Program-made: the position numbers and the translations under genes
Shown: positions 34,408-59,193 of the stretch, one piece after another
Layout: the number at the start of each line of letters is the position of its first letter
Position numbering within the stretch: position 1 is the first letter of the stretch
Source: Amphimedon queenslandica
Taxonomy: Eukaryota; Porifera; Demospongiae; Haplosclerida; Niphatidae
Direction of reading: 5' to 3'
Assembly (NCBI RefSeq): GCF_000090795.2
Contig: NW_003546245.1
Span: 172,905-236,904 of the forward strand
Length of the DNA: 64,000 nt
The notes under the pieces: model-generated
Told to the model about the DNA's origin: nothing
The model's database searches: none
Seen by the model: the letters and a program-made list of their open reading frames with translations, nothing else

Positions 34408-34731
34408 AGAAAAATGTGAACTACATTATTTTGAACTTTTATTTTTTGACAGTGCTGCTCTCAATTTATTTTACAGTTTAATGAATCATCTATAAATACA
34501 ACTATCACAGCATTCATTAAAGCATCAACATATAACAATCAGAATTGCATGGGCGATCTGACCTTAATTGGCTAAATTTAAATTTTGCATTTTAAAAACA
34601 CAATAAAGATGTATAATTTAATGTTGCAAGCACAATTTAATAATAAATGTTATAAAACACAAGACAAGTATAACAATCAGCGTGTCAAGTATGGCAATAA
34701 TGTTTTAGCAGGATTAAAATAAAAATTATTT
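34408..34731. other. Convergent intergenic gap between SQOR and the POT-like gene
   Basis: 324 bp of AT-rich sequence with no gene or repeat seen. It must hold both 3' UTRs. AATAAA occurs near 34600 on the plus strand. Confidence 0.6.
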
Positions 34732-36527
34732 TCATTTGTAGTACATCGAAATCCTCATTATATCTGATATAGGATTGTTCCTTTGTCTGTTTCGATAGAA
34801 AAGGCTCACAATGCAAAACAGGATCAGCCCAACCAGGCTCACAACTGAATAGCTTATATAGTAATACATAGGCCACTTAGGATCGTCATGTTTGTGACCG
34901 TCCCCTGTATATTCATTCTTAACACCAAAATATATGACAGAGACGACAGCACTCCAGACTCCGATTAAAAAATAATGACATCCAATTAAAAGACCTTTCA
35001 TGTTGTCTGGACTTTGAGCATAAATGAACTCCAAAACTATAAAAGAAGATGATTATTGCACTTTAAGATTTTGAACTTACTAGGCACAAAGACTGATGTT
35101 TCTGCAATGCCCATGACTACACTTGATAGTAATAGGTACAGCAATAAATTATCATCGGAGGTTTTAGAGCCAAGACAAGCAGCCAGCAGTACTGACAAGA
35201 AACCAAAAGCTAGACCCAATCCAATGCGCTTTCGAGAGTTAGGAAGATAATTAGACATAAAAGGAAATATTAGGTTGTTTAGTAAAGGAATTAAGAGAAC
35301 CACTACAGAATAGACAGTAAGACTGCTTAACTGATGAAAGAGAAAATATTTTCTTTCAAGAGGAGAAATTTCTTTTAAATGCTTCACCTGATAATTGGAC
35401 ATACTTAAATACTATACAAGAGACAGAGTAGATTATTATTATTATTATTACTATCAATGGGTATAACTCACAGCTCCATAAGTTGACACAAATCCACTCA
35501 AAGTTAAAATAACAAGTAGTATCCTACCAAAACTCCTCACATCCTGGACCTGTTCATCAGTATATTTCCCTCCATGATATTGTCTAGCATACTCCAGTCC
35601 AGATGGAGGGTCTTCTCCGTAACGGAAGGCGCTTATAAACTGATGCTTTGGTCGTGAGTGAGCAGCATTGCAGAGGACACCACAAATATGCCTGATGGGG
35701 TTTCGGTTTCTGCTCTCTGTTTCGAAATTGTCCTGGCAAGCTCTGTGTAGCAGCAAGGCTACCGTCAAAGCTGTAGCAGCTGCCAATGGTGGAAATCCAC
35801 TACGGCCGGCAACAGCAGTGGAAACCTTTCTGAATCCTGTACTGCTCAATATTCCCAAAACAGCAGCTAAGTTCTTTGTCCAGTACCACATGTAAATGAA
35901 AGAGCTGACTTCCTCACTGGGGGAATTGCACAGTTGACCAGCGCCATACGTTAACAGATTAATTTCAAAAATACCTTCGAATATTCCAATGATGACAAGA
36001 AAGACAATGGGGAGAACAACGTTAAAAGCAACGTTATCTTTACTGACATAGCTGCAAATTGTAAAATTAATCGTTAGTAAGATCGAAAAAAACCATATGA
36101 TAAATAGACAAATACGTGACATTAATTTCCGACCAAAGTAGACGTCACCCAATATCCCTCCAATTGGATAGAAGAGAGCTGGAAACCCATAGATACCGAC
36201 AGAAAATATTGTATTATTCCATTCTGAAGGTTGAATTATATGCACACTGTTCTGCTCTGCCAATAACCGATAGCCGAAGTATTGAAAGAGATGTATCAAA
36301 AGGACATAGATAACTGGCCTGGTTCTAGGCAAACGTCTCCATAATGACAATTTCACATTCCTCCAGCTCACAGCTCCTCCGGTTGAAAAAATACTAAAAC
36401 TCGACTTGTAGCCTCTGCTTGATGACCTTGAGAATGAGGTGCTGTCTTCAGAGGATGAGCCAAATAGTAATCTTGTTCTTTCAGCATCTTCAACACCAGC
36501 ACTTAGGATGATCTGGCTAGTATCCAT
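34732..36527 (-). CDS. POT/PTR-family (SLC15-like) membrane transporter, 3 exons
   Basis: A multi-pass MFS-fold protein of about 560 residues. The first exon (36527 to about 35470) has a Ser-rich cytosolic N-terminus and helices including PALFYPIGGILGDVYFGRK (the POT GGxxxD segment) and LLTYGAGQLCNSPSEEVSSF followed by YMWYWTKNLAAVLG, which aligns with the POT FGADQ and FYWxxNxG motifs. The second exon ends VFVPI, joining across an intron of about 43 bp to LEFIYAQSPDNMKG, the POT EFxYxQAPxxMK signature. The last exon ends YRNRQRNNPISDIMR with stop at 34732-34734. The ExxER motif of helix 1 is absent and FGADQ is YGAGQ, so peptide transport or proton coupling cannot be assumed. Substrate unknown. 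Confidence 0.82.
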
Positions 36528-36632
36528 CCTGACCCTTGATAGATCTACTGCTGATAATGCTTTATCAAAACAGCTTACTCTGCAGCTGCTGAATTATCAA
36601 CCACTCCTTCCAGTTGACATAAAGTGACAAGG
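36528..36632. promoter_or_regulatory. Divergent promoter region, POT-like gene and cathepsin-like gene
   Basis: 105 bp between start codons. Two CAGCTG-type E-boxes and a tail of pyrimidines are visible; no firm motif. Confidence 0.35.
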
Positions 36633-37683
36633 ATGATCAGACTTTTGCTATTTATTGCTGTTTTGGTCTCTTTCTCAAAGGCAGAGGAAGAGCAAAATAA
36701 TGATGTCCTCTCCTCTTTTCTAAAATGGTCCTCTCACTACATTCCTCATGTTAAGGACCCAATGAGGCACTACCAAACATGGAAGAAAACCTGGGATTAC
36801 GTTCAAGAGCATAATGGTAATCACTCATCCGGCCTAGTGAACTACTCACTGTCAATGAACCAGTTCGCCGCACTGCAGCTGGACCCACACATAATCACTC
36901 AAACACATAATCAAATTATACCTGATGACAGGAAAGAAGAATTTGAGTACCCATTTGACATTGACTGGAGGACAAAAGGAGTCATCACTCCAGTACAGTA
37001 TGATGGTTGCTCTCAAGTCCTGGCACTAGTTGATGCAGTGAACAGTGCTGTAGCAATAAAGACTGGACACCTGGTGCCATTCAGTGCTGAAGAAGTCTCT
37101 GACTGTTGCTTTGGATGCATCTGTGATCCAGGACCACAGCAAGCAGATCCACCTACTGCCTGCGTCAAAAGAAACGGAGGACTTTGTAGGGACATAGACT
37201 ATCCATACACAACGAACATGTGCATGTGCCACGAGTGTATTGATGGGTCAGTTCGCCAACCCATACAAGACTATCATAATATTGCCAATGGAAGTGAAAA
37301 GGATCTTGCTACTGCTCTTAAGAAGCAACCTGTAATAGTAGCCATTGACTCAAGCGATCCATCACTTAAAGTAAGAAGACAATATTATGATTATAATCAT
37401 AATTATCAACACAGTTGTATAAGAGTGGAATCTACTCATCAAAGAATTGCTCAGCAACTCATCTTGATCACATGCTACTCCTAGTTGGCTATGGCAGTAA
37501 AGATGGAGAGGATTACTGGCTGTGTAAAAACTGTTGGGGTGAGTTGTCACTGCAAGAAGATATAATCTTTATCTTTTATCTTCTCCAGGGGAAGGATGGG
37601 GCATGAAAGGTTATGTACTCATAGCAAGAAATAAAAATAACATGTGTGGAATAGCCAGCAAAGCATCTTATCCAATAGTGTGA
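36633..37683 (+). CDS. Secreted papain-family (cathepsin L-like) protein lacking the catalytic cysteine, 3 exons
   Basis: A signal peptide ([17 protein letters not shown]) is followed by an inhibitor-I29-like propeptide ([15 protein letters not shown], then [13 protein letters not shown]) and a C1 domain starting [15 protein letters not shown]. The usual QGQCGSCWAFS is here [11 protein letters not shown]: the catalytic Cys position is Val and the segment is one residue shorter. The catalytic His ([11 protein letters not shown]) and Asn ([17 protein letters not shown]) are kept, and many cysteines remain. Known C1 enzymes need the Cys, so hydrolysis is unlikely; it may act as a binding or structural protein. 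Sponge silicateins also lack this Cys but carry Ser, and their surrounding motif differs. Start ATG at 36633, stop at 37681-37683. Confidence 0.9.
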
Positions 37684-37840
37684 TCCATTGGCTTAAAAAA
37701 ACTGTACATCAGGTCTGGGAGAAAAAAGTATTGCAAATCGCTAATCACATGCTTGTGATTAAATTTTGCATACATATTGTTTAATTTTTGCTAGATAATT
37801 ATTGAGTTCATTTATTATTAGTAATTATTATCTGACAAAA

Positions 37841-40800
37841 TTAAACGTCAACTTTTTCACGCTTCTCTTTGACCAAGAAACTCGTTTCAATGATTTCGTT
37901 CGACGAAGCCAACTTGGACTCTAACTCTTTCATGTCTGTAAAAAATAAATAAAATAAATTTGACACTACACAGAGAAACACTGTGCAACACATTTAGTGT
38001 ATAATAGTTGGGAAAGTGTGTGTGTGTGTGATATCAGACTTACAGTCGTTGTGCATTTCTTGACGTCTTAAAATATCTTTCTTCTTTTTCTCTTGGAATG
38101 CTCTGAAATCTTCCGTTTCCTTTTTATGCTTTTCCATTAAACCCTAAAGAAAAGTAAGTCACACACAACTAAAATTACCTAATTAGAATAATAGTCTAAA
38201 TCAGCCCAAATTCCCTGTACTATAGTAAAGGGACTTTTTGACAAAAATGAAAAGTAGAGAATTCTCAATTTTTATGATGTTTTTTTATGCATGTACATGT
38301 ACTTATGTTGCGTAGAAAGTTTGAGTTGATTCTGATCAAAATTGGATTTTTTATGAATTTTTAAAGTTACTCCAAAATCGGGCCAAAGTCCCTGTACTAT
38401 AGTACAGGGTCTCGAGTCAAATTTTGTCAAAAATGAAAAGTAGAGAATTCTTAATTTTTATAATTTTTTTGGATATATATACATGTACTTATGTTGTGTA
38501 GAAAGTTTGAGTTGATTCCGATCAAAATTGGATTTTTTATGAATTTTTAAAGTTACTCAAAATCTCTAAAGCTGCTCCATAATAGAAACAGCCAGTATTC
38601 ACCTTTGAAGCTTTGGTCTTAATGGAACGATCTTTCTGTTCAAATAGGTACTGGTACTTTTTGAAATCTTTCTTTATAGTCTACAATAAAAATATATAAG
38701 TAAATAAATAAATAAATAAAGTTACTTTGATGTCTTCTTCACTCAGTAAAGATGGCGGTCTCGGCCTCCAAACAAACTGACAGAATCGCTCCATATACCG
38801 TGGGCTACGGTAGAGGAGCTTGCCTTGAAATGACCACATGATAAAACCAGTGTCCATCTATAAAACAAGCACATTTTTATATTAAAACAATTATTGTATT
38901 TTTTTATTTTGATGCTCAAATTTCTTGAGTACCTTCTCCGACCAGAAACTAAGAGACGAGACAACGTATCGTCCAGTAGGATCCCAAGTTATATCAGTCA
39001 GCTTCGTGTGCTCCTGTCTATTCATCAGTGACATATCAGACGTATCTATGAACTCCAACTGACCATCCATACTATGAGTATAATAATAAGAGATAAAGCA
39101 CATGAACTATAGAACTAGATTATACAGATACATTAGTACAAGTGCAATAAAGCCATTGATTAGTTCTAATAGTGTACCTCTTCAGTCCTGCTAGGACAAT
39201 AAACTGACCAGCAGGGGACCAGAACAAATTGTTTGAAGCTTGCTTCTCAAATATTTCTACAAAAAGGAATAAAGGGAAAGGAGATAAATAGGACAGTAGC
39301 TAGTAAAAGGAATTAACTAAAGATGTTATGTACTTACTGAGTTTTGCAGGTGGCGTTCCCTTCTCATTGATCTTATAGAAACTGACTGATATTCGTGTTG
39401 GGGGTTCCCCGTGAATGATAGCTAGTTTTGATCCATTGGGCTCCAACGAGAAATCAATCACCGGCTCTATAGTGAAGAAAAAGGCCAACCATTATAAACA
39501 TGTAATGTACAAGACATGCAACATTTAAGTAATTACCGTATACCTTTTATCTCAATGGAGTCAACTGGTATCTCATTCTCTCTAGCGTGAAACAACTCAA
39601 AACACGACACTTGTTGCTACAGGAAGTAGTACAGTGTCATATGTTCATCCATTTATTAATAATCCTAACCTTTTTTGATTTATTGACCCAGTGATCAACC
39701 TTGACGCACAAATAATCGCCCTGCTTATGCCACTGAAGCTTACACTAAGAAAAGGTATTTTAAAATAAATTTTGTTAATAATTCTTTTATAATTACTTCA
39801 GAGACTAAGTGGCGACTTTTAGTGGCCACCTCTTGACGGGATGGGATGCGGGTGATGATAATCTTAGAAGGGAGTTCCCCTAACTCTGGTACCCAGTACG
39901 ATATAAGATAGTCACTAGGGGACCAGGAAAAATCTCTAGAAACCACAGAGGAGGGAGGGAGGGGGAGAGATAACAAAATTAACAAGAGAGATGGTAAAGT
40001 TGTGCTAACTTGATTCCTCTCACTACAATTGACTTTTTGTCCAACAATCCAAAATTCTACAAAAAACACAAAAAATGACAAAAACAGCAATAAGTAAACA
40101 CTCACAGAGCTTTCATAAATACTGAGCACATCATCGCCTTTCTTAGCAAAATACTTGCCATCAAAACTCCACCTACAAAAACATCTCAAATACTCTAAGT
40201 GGAGAGACTGCAACTTACTTAATGACAGGCCACTCCTCATTAGAAAGCTTCTTAAAGGATCTCTTCATTTCTCCATTCCTTACATCCCATATAATCACTT
40301 GATGAGGATCATTAGGATTATCGACTACATTACTTAATGTCACTATGTACCTACAGACAGTAACTCACACTCGTGTAACAGTGATGAAACAGTACAATGT
40401 AGACTCATTTCCATTACTCACTATCACATATTTAATGCCTACGTGGTGAGTGTGGCAGGCACACATGCTAAATTTTAAGAAGTAAAATTACTGATTTGTC
40501 TGTGGCATTTTAGGAATTTCTACAAGCCTAACTATACCAGTAAACTGCTCCAACTTTCAATCATTCAAGTAGTACCTTTCACAAGGAGAAAAATCAGCTA
40601 AAGTAGCTCGAGAATGCGTAAACTTTCCGATACGTTTAAATTCATCAGTACCCCACAAAGCCACACCCTGAGCGTGAAACGTTGTAAGGTAGGACCCCAA
40701 AGGAGACCACTGGAGATACGTATCAGTCCAACTCTATAGGAAATTAGTGATAGAAGGTGGATACAACAAAAATAAGATAAAACATGTACATGCTAATTGA

Positions 40801-42011
40801 AATAGATATGATGTTTCACCTTTCGTTCACAAACAATGCTTGGTTCTTGTGGCGTGTTACGACAAATGGCGTTCATGTTGTTACGAGGAGCATCATATAT
40901 CACTGCAAACTGATCATGGCAGTCAGGATCAAGGAGCCACGACCTCAGGTTACCCTATTAAATAAAGTATAGAATAGTCATTGCAACATAGATAACACTA
41001 GTGATGTTACTGTAAACATATAATCTGTACAATGTATTTACTAACAATTTCAACAAACTCTTCTTTCTTTGGCTCAACCCATTTACTGTCCAGCTTTCCT
41101 AAATATCTAAAGAGGTAGGGGGGGAGAGGGAGGAGTGATGAAGGACTGGCATTAGTATGTGCTATTATTACTGGTCAAAATCGGTGAACAAGTTCACAGA
41201 GAATATGTTGTTTTTGTCCAATTTGTATCCATCACATGTCTTGACAGCATTCAGTGCTTCCTCACGAGTGGCATACTCGATGAAAAAATAACTAAAAAAA
41301 GAAAATTAGAAAAAATTATGCTAAAACCATATATATATATATACATGTATACACATATACAGTATGTATCAGGAACTACTTTTCATTTTTGGCGAAATTT
41401 GACAAAAATCCCTGTACTATAGTACAGGGACTTTGGCCCGATTTTTGAGCAACTTTAAAAATTCGTAAAACATCCAAACTTAATCAGAATTAGCTCAAAC
41501 TTTCTACGCAACATAAGTACATGTATATGTATCAGGAAAAATTATAAAAATTGAGAATTCTCTACTTTTCATTTTTGACAAAATTTGGCCCGAGGCTCTG
41601 TACTATAGTACAGGGACTTTGACCCGATTCTTGATACATACATAGATGTACACCCCCTAAATTACACATAATATAAACATGTATAAAACATACTTACCCC
41701 TTGAAAATATTATTCTCATCGACAGGATAATATTCTGATATGATGGTACCAAATTTCCCCACGACTTTCTTCAAAATCCTTTTAAGCTTCTCCATTAGTT
41801 CAGGCTTCACTTTAGGAGCGTTGTCAATAACAACAAGAGTGTCTTCATCAGTATCTAAAGTAGGTCTTTTTTTAAGTAAATCCCCCAACAATTCTACATA
41901 AAAAACTCAAAATATTTAATTATTAGATGCTGGCATTTAACCTTCATCACTAATATCTTCTTCGAAGCCTTCAGGATCAGAAAAGTCATCATCATCATCA
42001 AAATCCGCCAT
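37841..42011 (-). CDS. EIF3B: Translation initiation factor eIF3 subunit B (multi-exon)
   Basis: Scaffold subunit of eIF3. An acidic N-terminus ([19 protein letters not shown]) precedes the RRM ([20 protein letters not shown], then [17 protein letters not shown], then the [13 protein letters not shown] exon near 41270). Then comes [27 protein letters not shown], the [16 protein letters not shown] exon near 40900, and the beta-propeller exons ([107 protein letters not shown]). The C-terminal helix carries IKTKASK-like and [20 protein letters not shown] segments, ending KREKVDV with stop at 37841-37843. Start ATG at 42009-42011. Two separate introns hold family-A repeats in opposite orientations. 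Confidence 0.95.
38210..38570 (-). repeat. Dispersed repeat family A, two units, reverse orientation
   Basis: In an EIF3B intron. Junctions at 38213-38232 (imperfect, TAGTAAAGGG) and 38390-38409 (perfect 20-bp palindrome), period 177 bp. The body contains AGTTTGAGTTGATTC, the complement of the shared block with small changes. The second unit has no right-hand junction. Confidence 0.92.
41330..41640 (+). repeat. Dispersed repeat family A, one full and two partial units
   Basis: In another EIF3B intron, plus orientation. Perfect junction palindrome at 41410-41429, second junction at 41597-41615, period 186 bp. A family-like left part starts near 41335, within a TATATA run. Confidence 0.92.
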
Positions 42012-42156
42012 TGCAGAAGACACGTGTTTATGAACAATAGGAAAGATACCATGCCCATTTCATTAATCGATACATGTAATTAACTATTAATAACTACTCA
42101 TTGTAAATTTATTATTTTAAAAAATTGTACACTCGTTATTATAAACTATTGGTGAA
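42012..42156. promoter_or_regulatory. Upstream region of EIF3B and 3' end of RALBP1
   Basis: 145 bp. A CACGTG E-box lies at 42021-42026, ten bases upstream of the EIF3B ATG. Otherwise AT-rich. Confidence 0.4.
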
Positions 42157-42443
42157 TTAAAACTGATTGTTGAGTGGATAGACTCTTATTTGAATCTTAA
42201 GCTCCTTCACTTTCTCCTCTTCATGCTTGATGTTAGTAAGTAGTTCATTATATTCGCACTATGAAAATAAAATAAAATAAAATAAATAAATAAAGAAATA
42301 ACATTACTAATGGCCGAGGGACTAACTGTGCAATACTGCATTTACCTGTAGCTCTCTTTTCTTCCACAATAGTTTAGACATGGACTGTGAAAACTCCGAT
42401 TCGTCTCCCTGTATACATGTATGTATATTATTATTATTATTAC

Positions 42444-42491
<48 letters not shown>

Positions 42492-44729
42492 CATTACCAA
42501 AAACTCTTCCGTTTCTACACGAGGTCTTGCTTCATATAGTTTTATTTCATGCTGTAAACAATCATGAATAATTAACGAGAACATTAATATTCATTAATGA
42601 GACAATTAATGAATATTAATAAGCATTACTTCATATTCCTCAATTTGCTTCATTTCTTTTCTGATGCATTCCTTTAGAGCAAAATTTACATCTTTAATTT
42701 CCTAGAAATTTAATCAACAGTGCACACATATATATACACTATGCAATCATGCACTATGTAAATCTAGTATATCTATTTTTTCTCTCTCTCTCTCCCTCCC
42801 CCTCTCTCTTTGATGCTGCATCTACACTTACATCGTTCTCTGCTTCTAATGTGGCCGCCATCAGGATGAGTGCTTTCATAAATTCTACAAGATACGTAAT
42901 AATGATGATGATGATGATGATGATGAATCATGATAATAATGGTATCAGATAAACAGGTTTATTGTTACACTAAGTGTAAGGCAAGAATTCCTTTGAAATA
43001 CAAAGACTAGCTGATATGAAATAACATAGGCCTGCGGTTACTTCTCCTCTTACATGTGGTCAGCTCATTATAATTGTCACAAATGATAAACAACATTATC
43101 ATTGCAACACTTCTTTAAGCAGAGGGTACATTGTTTTTGTACGCTAGAGTTTTTCCATTAATTCGTCACAGGCTTTGTGACAAATAGAAGACAGGAAGTT
43201 AATTCGTTTGTGGTTTGATTTGTAAAATTCTATTGCCTCAAAACCCAACTATACAGTAAATAGATTCACATTACCTTGCTCATCTCCTAGCTTAGAGGCA
43301 GAGAATTGCTCTTGGACTTTTTTCTTTAATAAAAAAGGTAAAGGACATCATAATTAAGAGAAAAGCAACACACAAAGACTTACCTTTCTTTTCAATTCAG
43401 TCACAACTCTCTGTAGCTCCCAGCAGTAGTCATCTCTCTGTCAAAACAATGAGTGATTTAGTATAACAGCAATAATAAGTGTGTGAGAGTCAAACTTAAT
43501 GCAACTGATGCAAGGAATTAAACTATCAATACAACAATAGTGTACATGTAAAAGAGTCAGCTACAATAGAATAAAGTGTATATGTACAGTGAAGTGCTGT
43601 ACACCATTAGGAGTCACCTCATCATATTTCCCATCTGATGAATGGACTTTAGTATGTAGCTTCTCCAATATGTCACTTAGTCTTGCTAGTTCTGCTGTAA
43701 TCTCTCTGTAAGAGGAAGACAAATGCAAATAAAGAGAGAGAGATAAGAGAAAGAGAGACAGAGGAAAGGAGAGAGAGGGAGAAGGAGAGAGAGAGAGAGA
43801 GAGAGAGGGGGGATGTATCATGTGTTACATAAATTCATGTATTGTGTTCCATGATCACTCATGCAACACATTGACCAAATATGGTAAAATCATAATGCTA
43901 AACTAACTCCTCGGTTTCTAGCTCATTAGGATCAGGTAAACCAAAAGATTTGGAAGATTTACTCGACCGCTCATACCTACACACACACACAGTCACAGAG
44001 TCACACTATATCTTTAATCATCTCACTTAAGGATTTCAACATTAGGAAATAAAGAGTTCCTGTTATTGTACAGCAAGTGCATAAGTGATATTGGTATCTG
44101 CAGCGTAGGACTGAAAACAATAACAAGATTCGATATGCCCATCTTGTTAATGTTAGCCTGTAGCAGTAGAGACACAATCCAAAGGATCATAATGATTCTA
44201 TAGCCGAACCTTATCAGCAATGTGATTCATGTGAACAAACAACCAACTTAAGAGTAGCTTGTTAACAGGTGGTAACTCTTCCATGACTAATAAAAGCATC
44301 TCCAACTGCATCTCTGGTGCATCCAGGCCTGTTACGTTATAAGAATAAATAATAATAATGTGTCAGAGGTTGTTATTAAAAAACATGTCACTCGGTTTAC
44401 AAACTTTTCCTTTATCAAGGAATGACAAACCAAACAAACACGTCACACAGTAATGGACTCACGAGAAGCTGCTTCCAGTCTTGGTAGGAGTTTTAGAGGT
44501 ACCAGTGGCTCGGGGAGTTCTCTCAAGTAGAGTTTCAACAAACTAGCTACCGTATTGCAGTCATAATTAGATAAATCAACCTCAGATTCTGTATGACCAC
44601 AATAGGATCAACATAATAAAAACAAGTGTCAACAATAGGGAAACCTTTGTCATAAAGTGTCTTAACACCATCAATCTGTGACTTCACTCCAGCTAACCTG
44701 TACACACCTTCGTGCTCTAGAGCTGTATT

Positions 44730-44760
<31 letters not shown>

Positions 44761-44971
44761 ATTATGAATTATGCCATACACAATAGTACGATTACCATTC
44801 TCCTCCAGATAGTCAATGCACTGTCTGAATATGGTTGGTAGTTCGATCCCATCATTACCAAGCTCACTCCGATACACAGCAGTTTGTAAACTAACACCAA
44901 AGACTACCATATAAGGAAGGGGAGAGAGGAAAATGAAATACATACAAAAAAAGGAAGAAAGGATAGGATCA

Positions 44972-45029
<58 letters not shown>

Positions 45030-45761
45030 AAGAGGGGAGAGGTTACCTTTCTTCTTTCTTTTCTTAATGATATTCCCCAGTCCAGTTGGTTTCTTAAAGT
45101 GAGGCCGGAACTTCCTACGACTCATTGGACTTGATTTAGGGCTCCCGGAATTAGCTTGCTTCCTATAACACACAGGGAGACATAATGACATGACAGTATG
45201 TGTACAAGTACATACAATATACATTAAGAATACATGAATGAAGGACAGATGTTATGTAATTCAATAAATCCTCCTCTACATAATTATCCTAATAGGGACA
45301 TGTATTAAACACAACAACACATATTTTGACAAATTTTTTTATCAATAAATACCTTAAGAGTGACTTTTAATAATCGATACCATTACCATGCTCTTGGAAT
45401 ACATGTAGAATCCTATTACATGTACATGTACATGTATATATGACGTGATTAACTGATTTCACTATTAATTCTTAACAAGAATTAACTAATCGTACCATTA
45501 AAATCAACTGAGGGATAAGTACCCATCGTTAGAAGTCACTCTAGTCTAAGGTACACAAAACAAAATGACATTGTACATGTACATGTACATGTCGTACAGA
45601 GATTGAGATAAAGGCTCCCCTAGTGACTGCTCCAGGTCAGATCTTACAAACTCAGTTTTACTGGACTGACTAATAGGGCCCTCCTGTCGGTCCCATTCCT
45701 TTGACTCGCTCTCTGATTCGCTGCTGCTCTCAAAACTATCTTCATACTCGTAATCCGCCAT
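42157..45761 (-). CDS. RALBP1: RalA-binding protein 1, RhoGAP protein (multi-exon)
   Basis: Ral effector that carries a RhoGAP domain for Cdc42/Rac. An acidic Ser-rich N-terminus (MADYEYEDSFESSSESESES) leads to a basic stretch (SRRKFRPHFKKPTGLGNIIKKRKKK). The RhoGAP domain starts VFGVSLQTAVYRSELGNDG, continues LPTIFRQCIDYLEEN and EHEGVYRLAGVKSQID with the arginine finger, then CNTVASLLKLYLRELPEPL, LLSWLFVHMNHIADK, and MGISNLVIVFSPTLQI. The Ral-binding coiled-coil region follows (EITAELARLSDILEKLH, CWELQRVVTELKRK), then short helical exons ending KVKELKIQIRVYPLNNQF with stop at 42157-42159. Start ATG at 45759-45761. It has the same domain order as human RALBP1. It is head-to-head with the striated-type myosin gene, 195 bp between ATGs; a YY1-like AAAATGGCGGA overlaps the start codon. 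Confidence 0.93.
42426..42495. repeat. (ATT)n microsatellite
   Basis: About 68 bp of ATT with one ACT interruption in a RALBP1 intron. Confidence 0.92.
44729..44761. repeat. (GT)n microsatellite
   Basis: About 32 bp of GT in a RALBP1 intron; reads (CA)n in the gene's sense. Confidence 0.92.
44975..45036. repeat. (GA)n microsatellite
   Basis: About 60 bp of GA with small interruptions in the RALBP1 intron between the KKRKKK exon (acceptor side further right) and the VFGVSL exon. It is (CT)n in the sense of the gene. Confidence 0.92.
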
Positions 45762-45956
45762 TTTGTTTTAAAGGCCACACCTTTGGCCACACCCACGGAA
45801 CAAAGGTTATAAACCACGCCCATAATGCGTGGGTTGCTGGTAAATAAAATCAAGAGGTGGGCTATCTCCTGATTTGTGGTCACTGGAGAGAGAACTGTTT
45901 CTTTTTCTGACCATTCACTTTGCAAACCCGTTTAGCTCCAAGCCTGCTCGTTCATC
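45762..45956. promoter_or_regulatory. Divergent promoter region of RALBP1 and the striated-type myosin gene
   Basis: 195 bp. Contains TTATAAA near 45809, two CCACGCCC/CCACACCC-type boxes, and TTTGTGGTCA near 45875 (RUNX-like). No CArG box (SRF site) was found by eye, which would have been expected for a bilaterian-style muscle promoter. Confidence 0.45.
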
Positions 45957-58097
<12,141 letters not shown>

Positions 58098-58598
58098 AGT
58101 AAAGAAAACTTTGCTACCTTGAAAAATTTTTAGTCAGCTCTCATTATTAATAATAATTAATAGACTTGCTAGTTAACTAGAACTTTATAGCTATTAGTTT
58201 TGCCTTTTAGTGTAGCCACGATTCTCTCAATTCTTATAATGATTATAATTAAGACTTTTGAATTTTAGTTCCATTTTAGTGCCATGATAATGTTCATTGA
58301 TTTAAGATTATAATATCATGACCATGCACAGTCCTTTATTAAAGGAGCCACTGTTTGCTTATGCAAAAAAAAGTATGATATCTGGTTATCAACATGGATC
58401 AGCACTGCTGCCACTGCCACACCTTGTCACCTTGTCAGCTCACATGGACATGCAGTGTTGTAGTCCTGGCCACGTCATAGATATTGCATGAACTATAGCT
58501 CATTTTGCAAAGTCCTTTGCATACTTAATGCATTGAAAAATAATTATTATGTAAAGTAATCAAGTATTGTGTGATGATAGCTTGATCTTCTTCAAGCT
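58098..58598. other. Convergent gap between the striated-type myosin and TMF1
   Basis: 501 bp holding both 3' UTRs. No gene or repeat-family copy was found. TTATTAAAGG and an A8 run near 58365 are visible. A stretch near 58400-58450 is GC-richer with CTGCTGCCACTGCCACACC; no function is assigned. Confidence 0.6.
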
Positions 58599-59139
58599 TC
58601 AGTACATTTTGTGCTGCTGGTTTTTCGAAATGAGATCTTCAATCTATAAAATGAAATCAGATCATAATAACATGATATTAACAATTGCTTTAAGCATACA
58701 CTTACTTGCTGCCTGTACATTGTTTTCAAGTCTTCAATGTCCATTCTCAGCTCCTCTGTTTCCTCTGCCTTCTCTCCAAACATCTGAAGCAAAGCCTCAT
58801 GCTTCTGTGACATCTCCTACAATCAACAAAAAATAAAGTTATAATTTTATTCTCACTCACTTTTAATTTCTGCTGAAGGTCGGGGATCATCTTCACTTTT
58901 TGTTCCAGGACCTCATTTCTCTCCGAGACTGTCGCTAGTTCTTGAGTCAGTGAAGCTCTTGATCTCTCCAGTGACGCTACCATTAATTGAGAATTGGAGA
59001 GTTCGCCTTCTTTTTGCTTCAATGATGACTGCAGTTGCTCCAGTACAGAGAGAGAGCTGCCACTAAATGAAGAAGAGCTCTCTCCAAAGAGAGTCGTTTC
59101 ACTTGAAGTTGATATCGACCTTTCCATCGATTCAATCTA

Positions 59140-59193
<54 letters not shown>

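Noticed and set aside
36633-37683. Silicatein
   Set aside because: The active-site position is Val rather than the Ser of silicateins, and the surrounding QGQCGASYAFSA-type motif is absent.
45762-45956. SRF/CArG box in the striated-type myosin promoter
   Set aside because: Searched by eye for CCWWWWWWGG in the divergent gap; none found.
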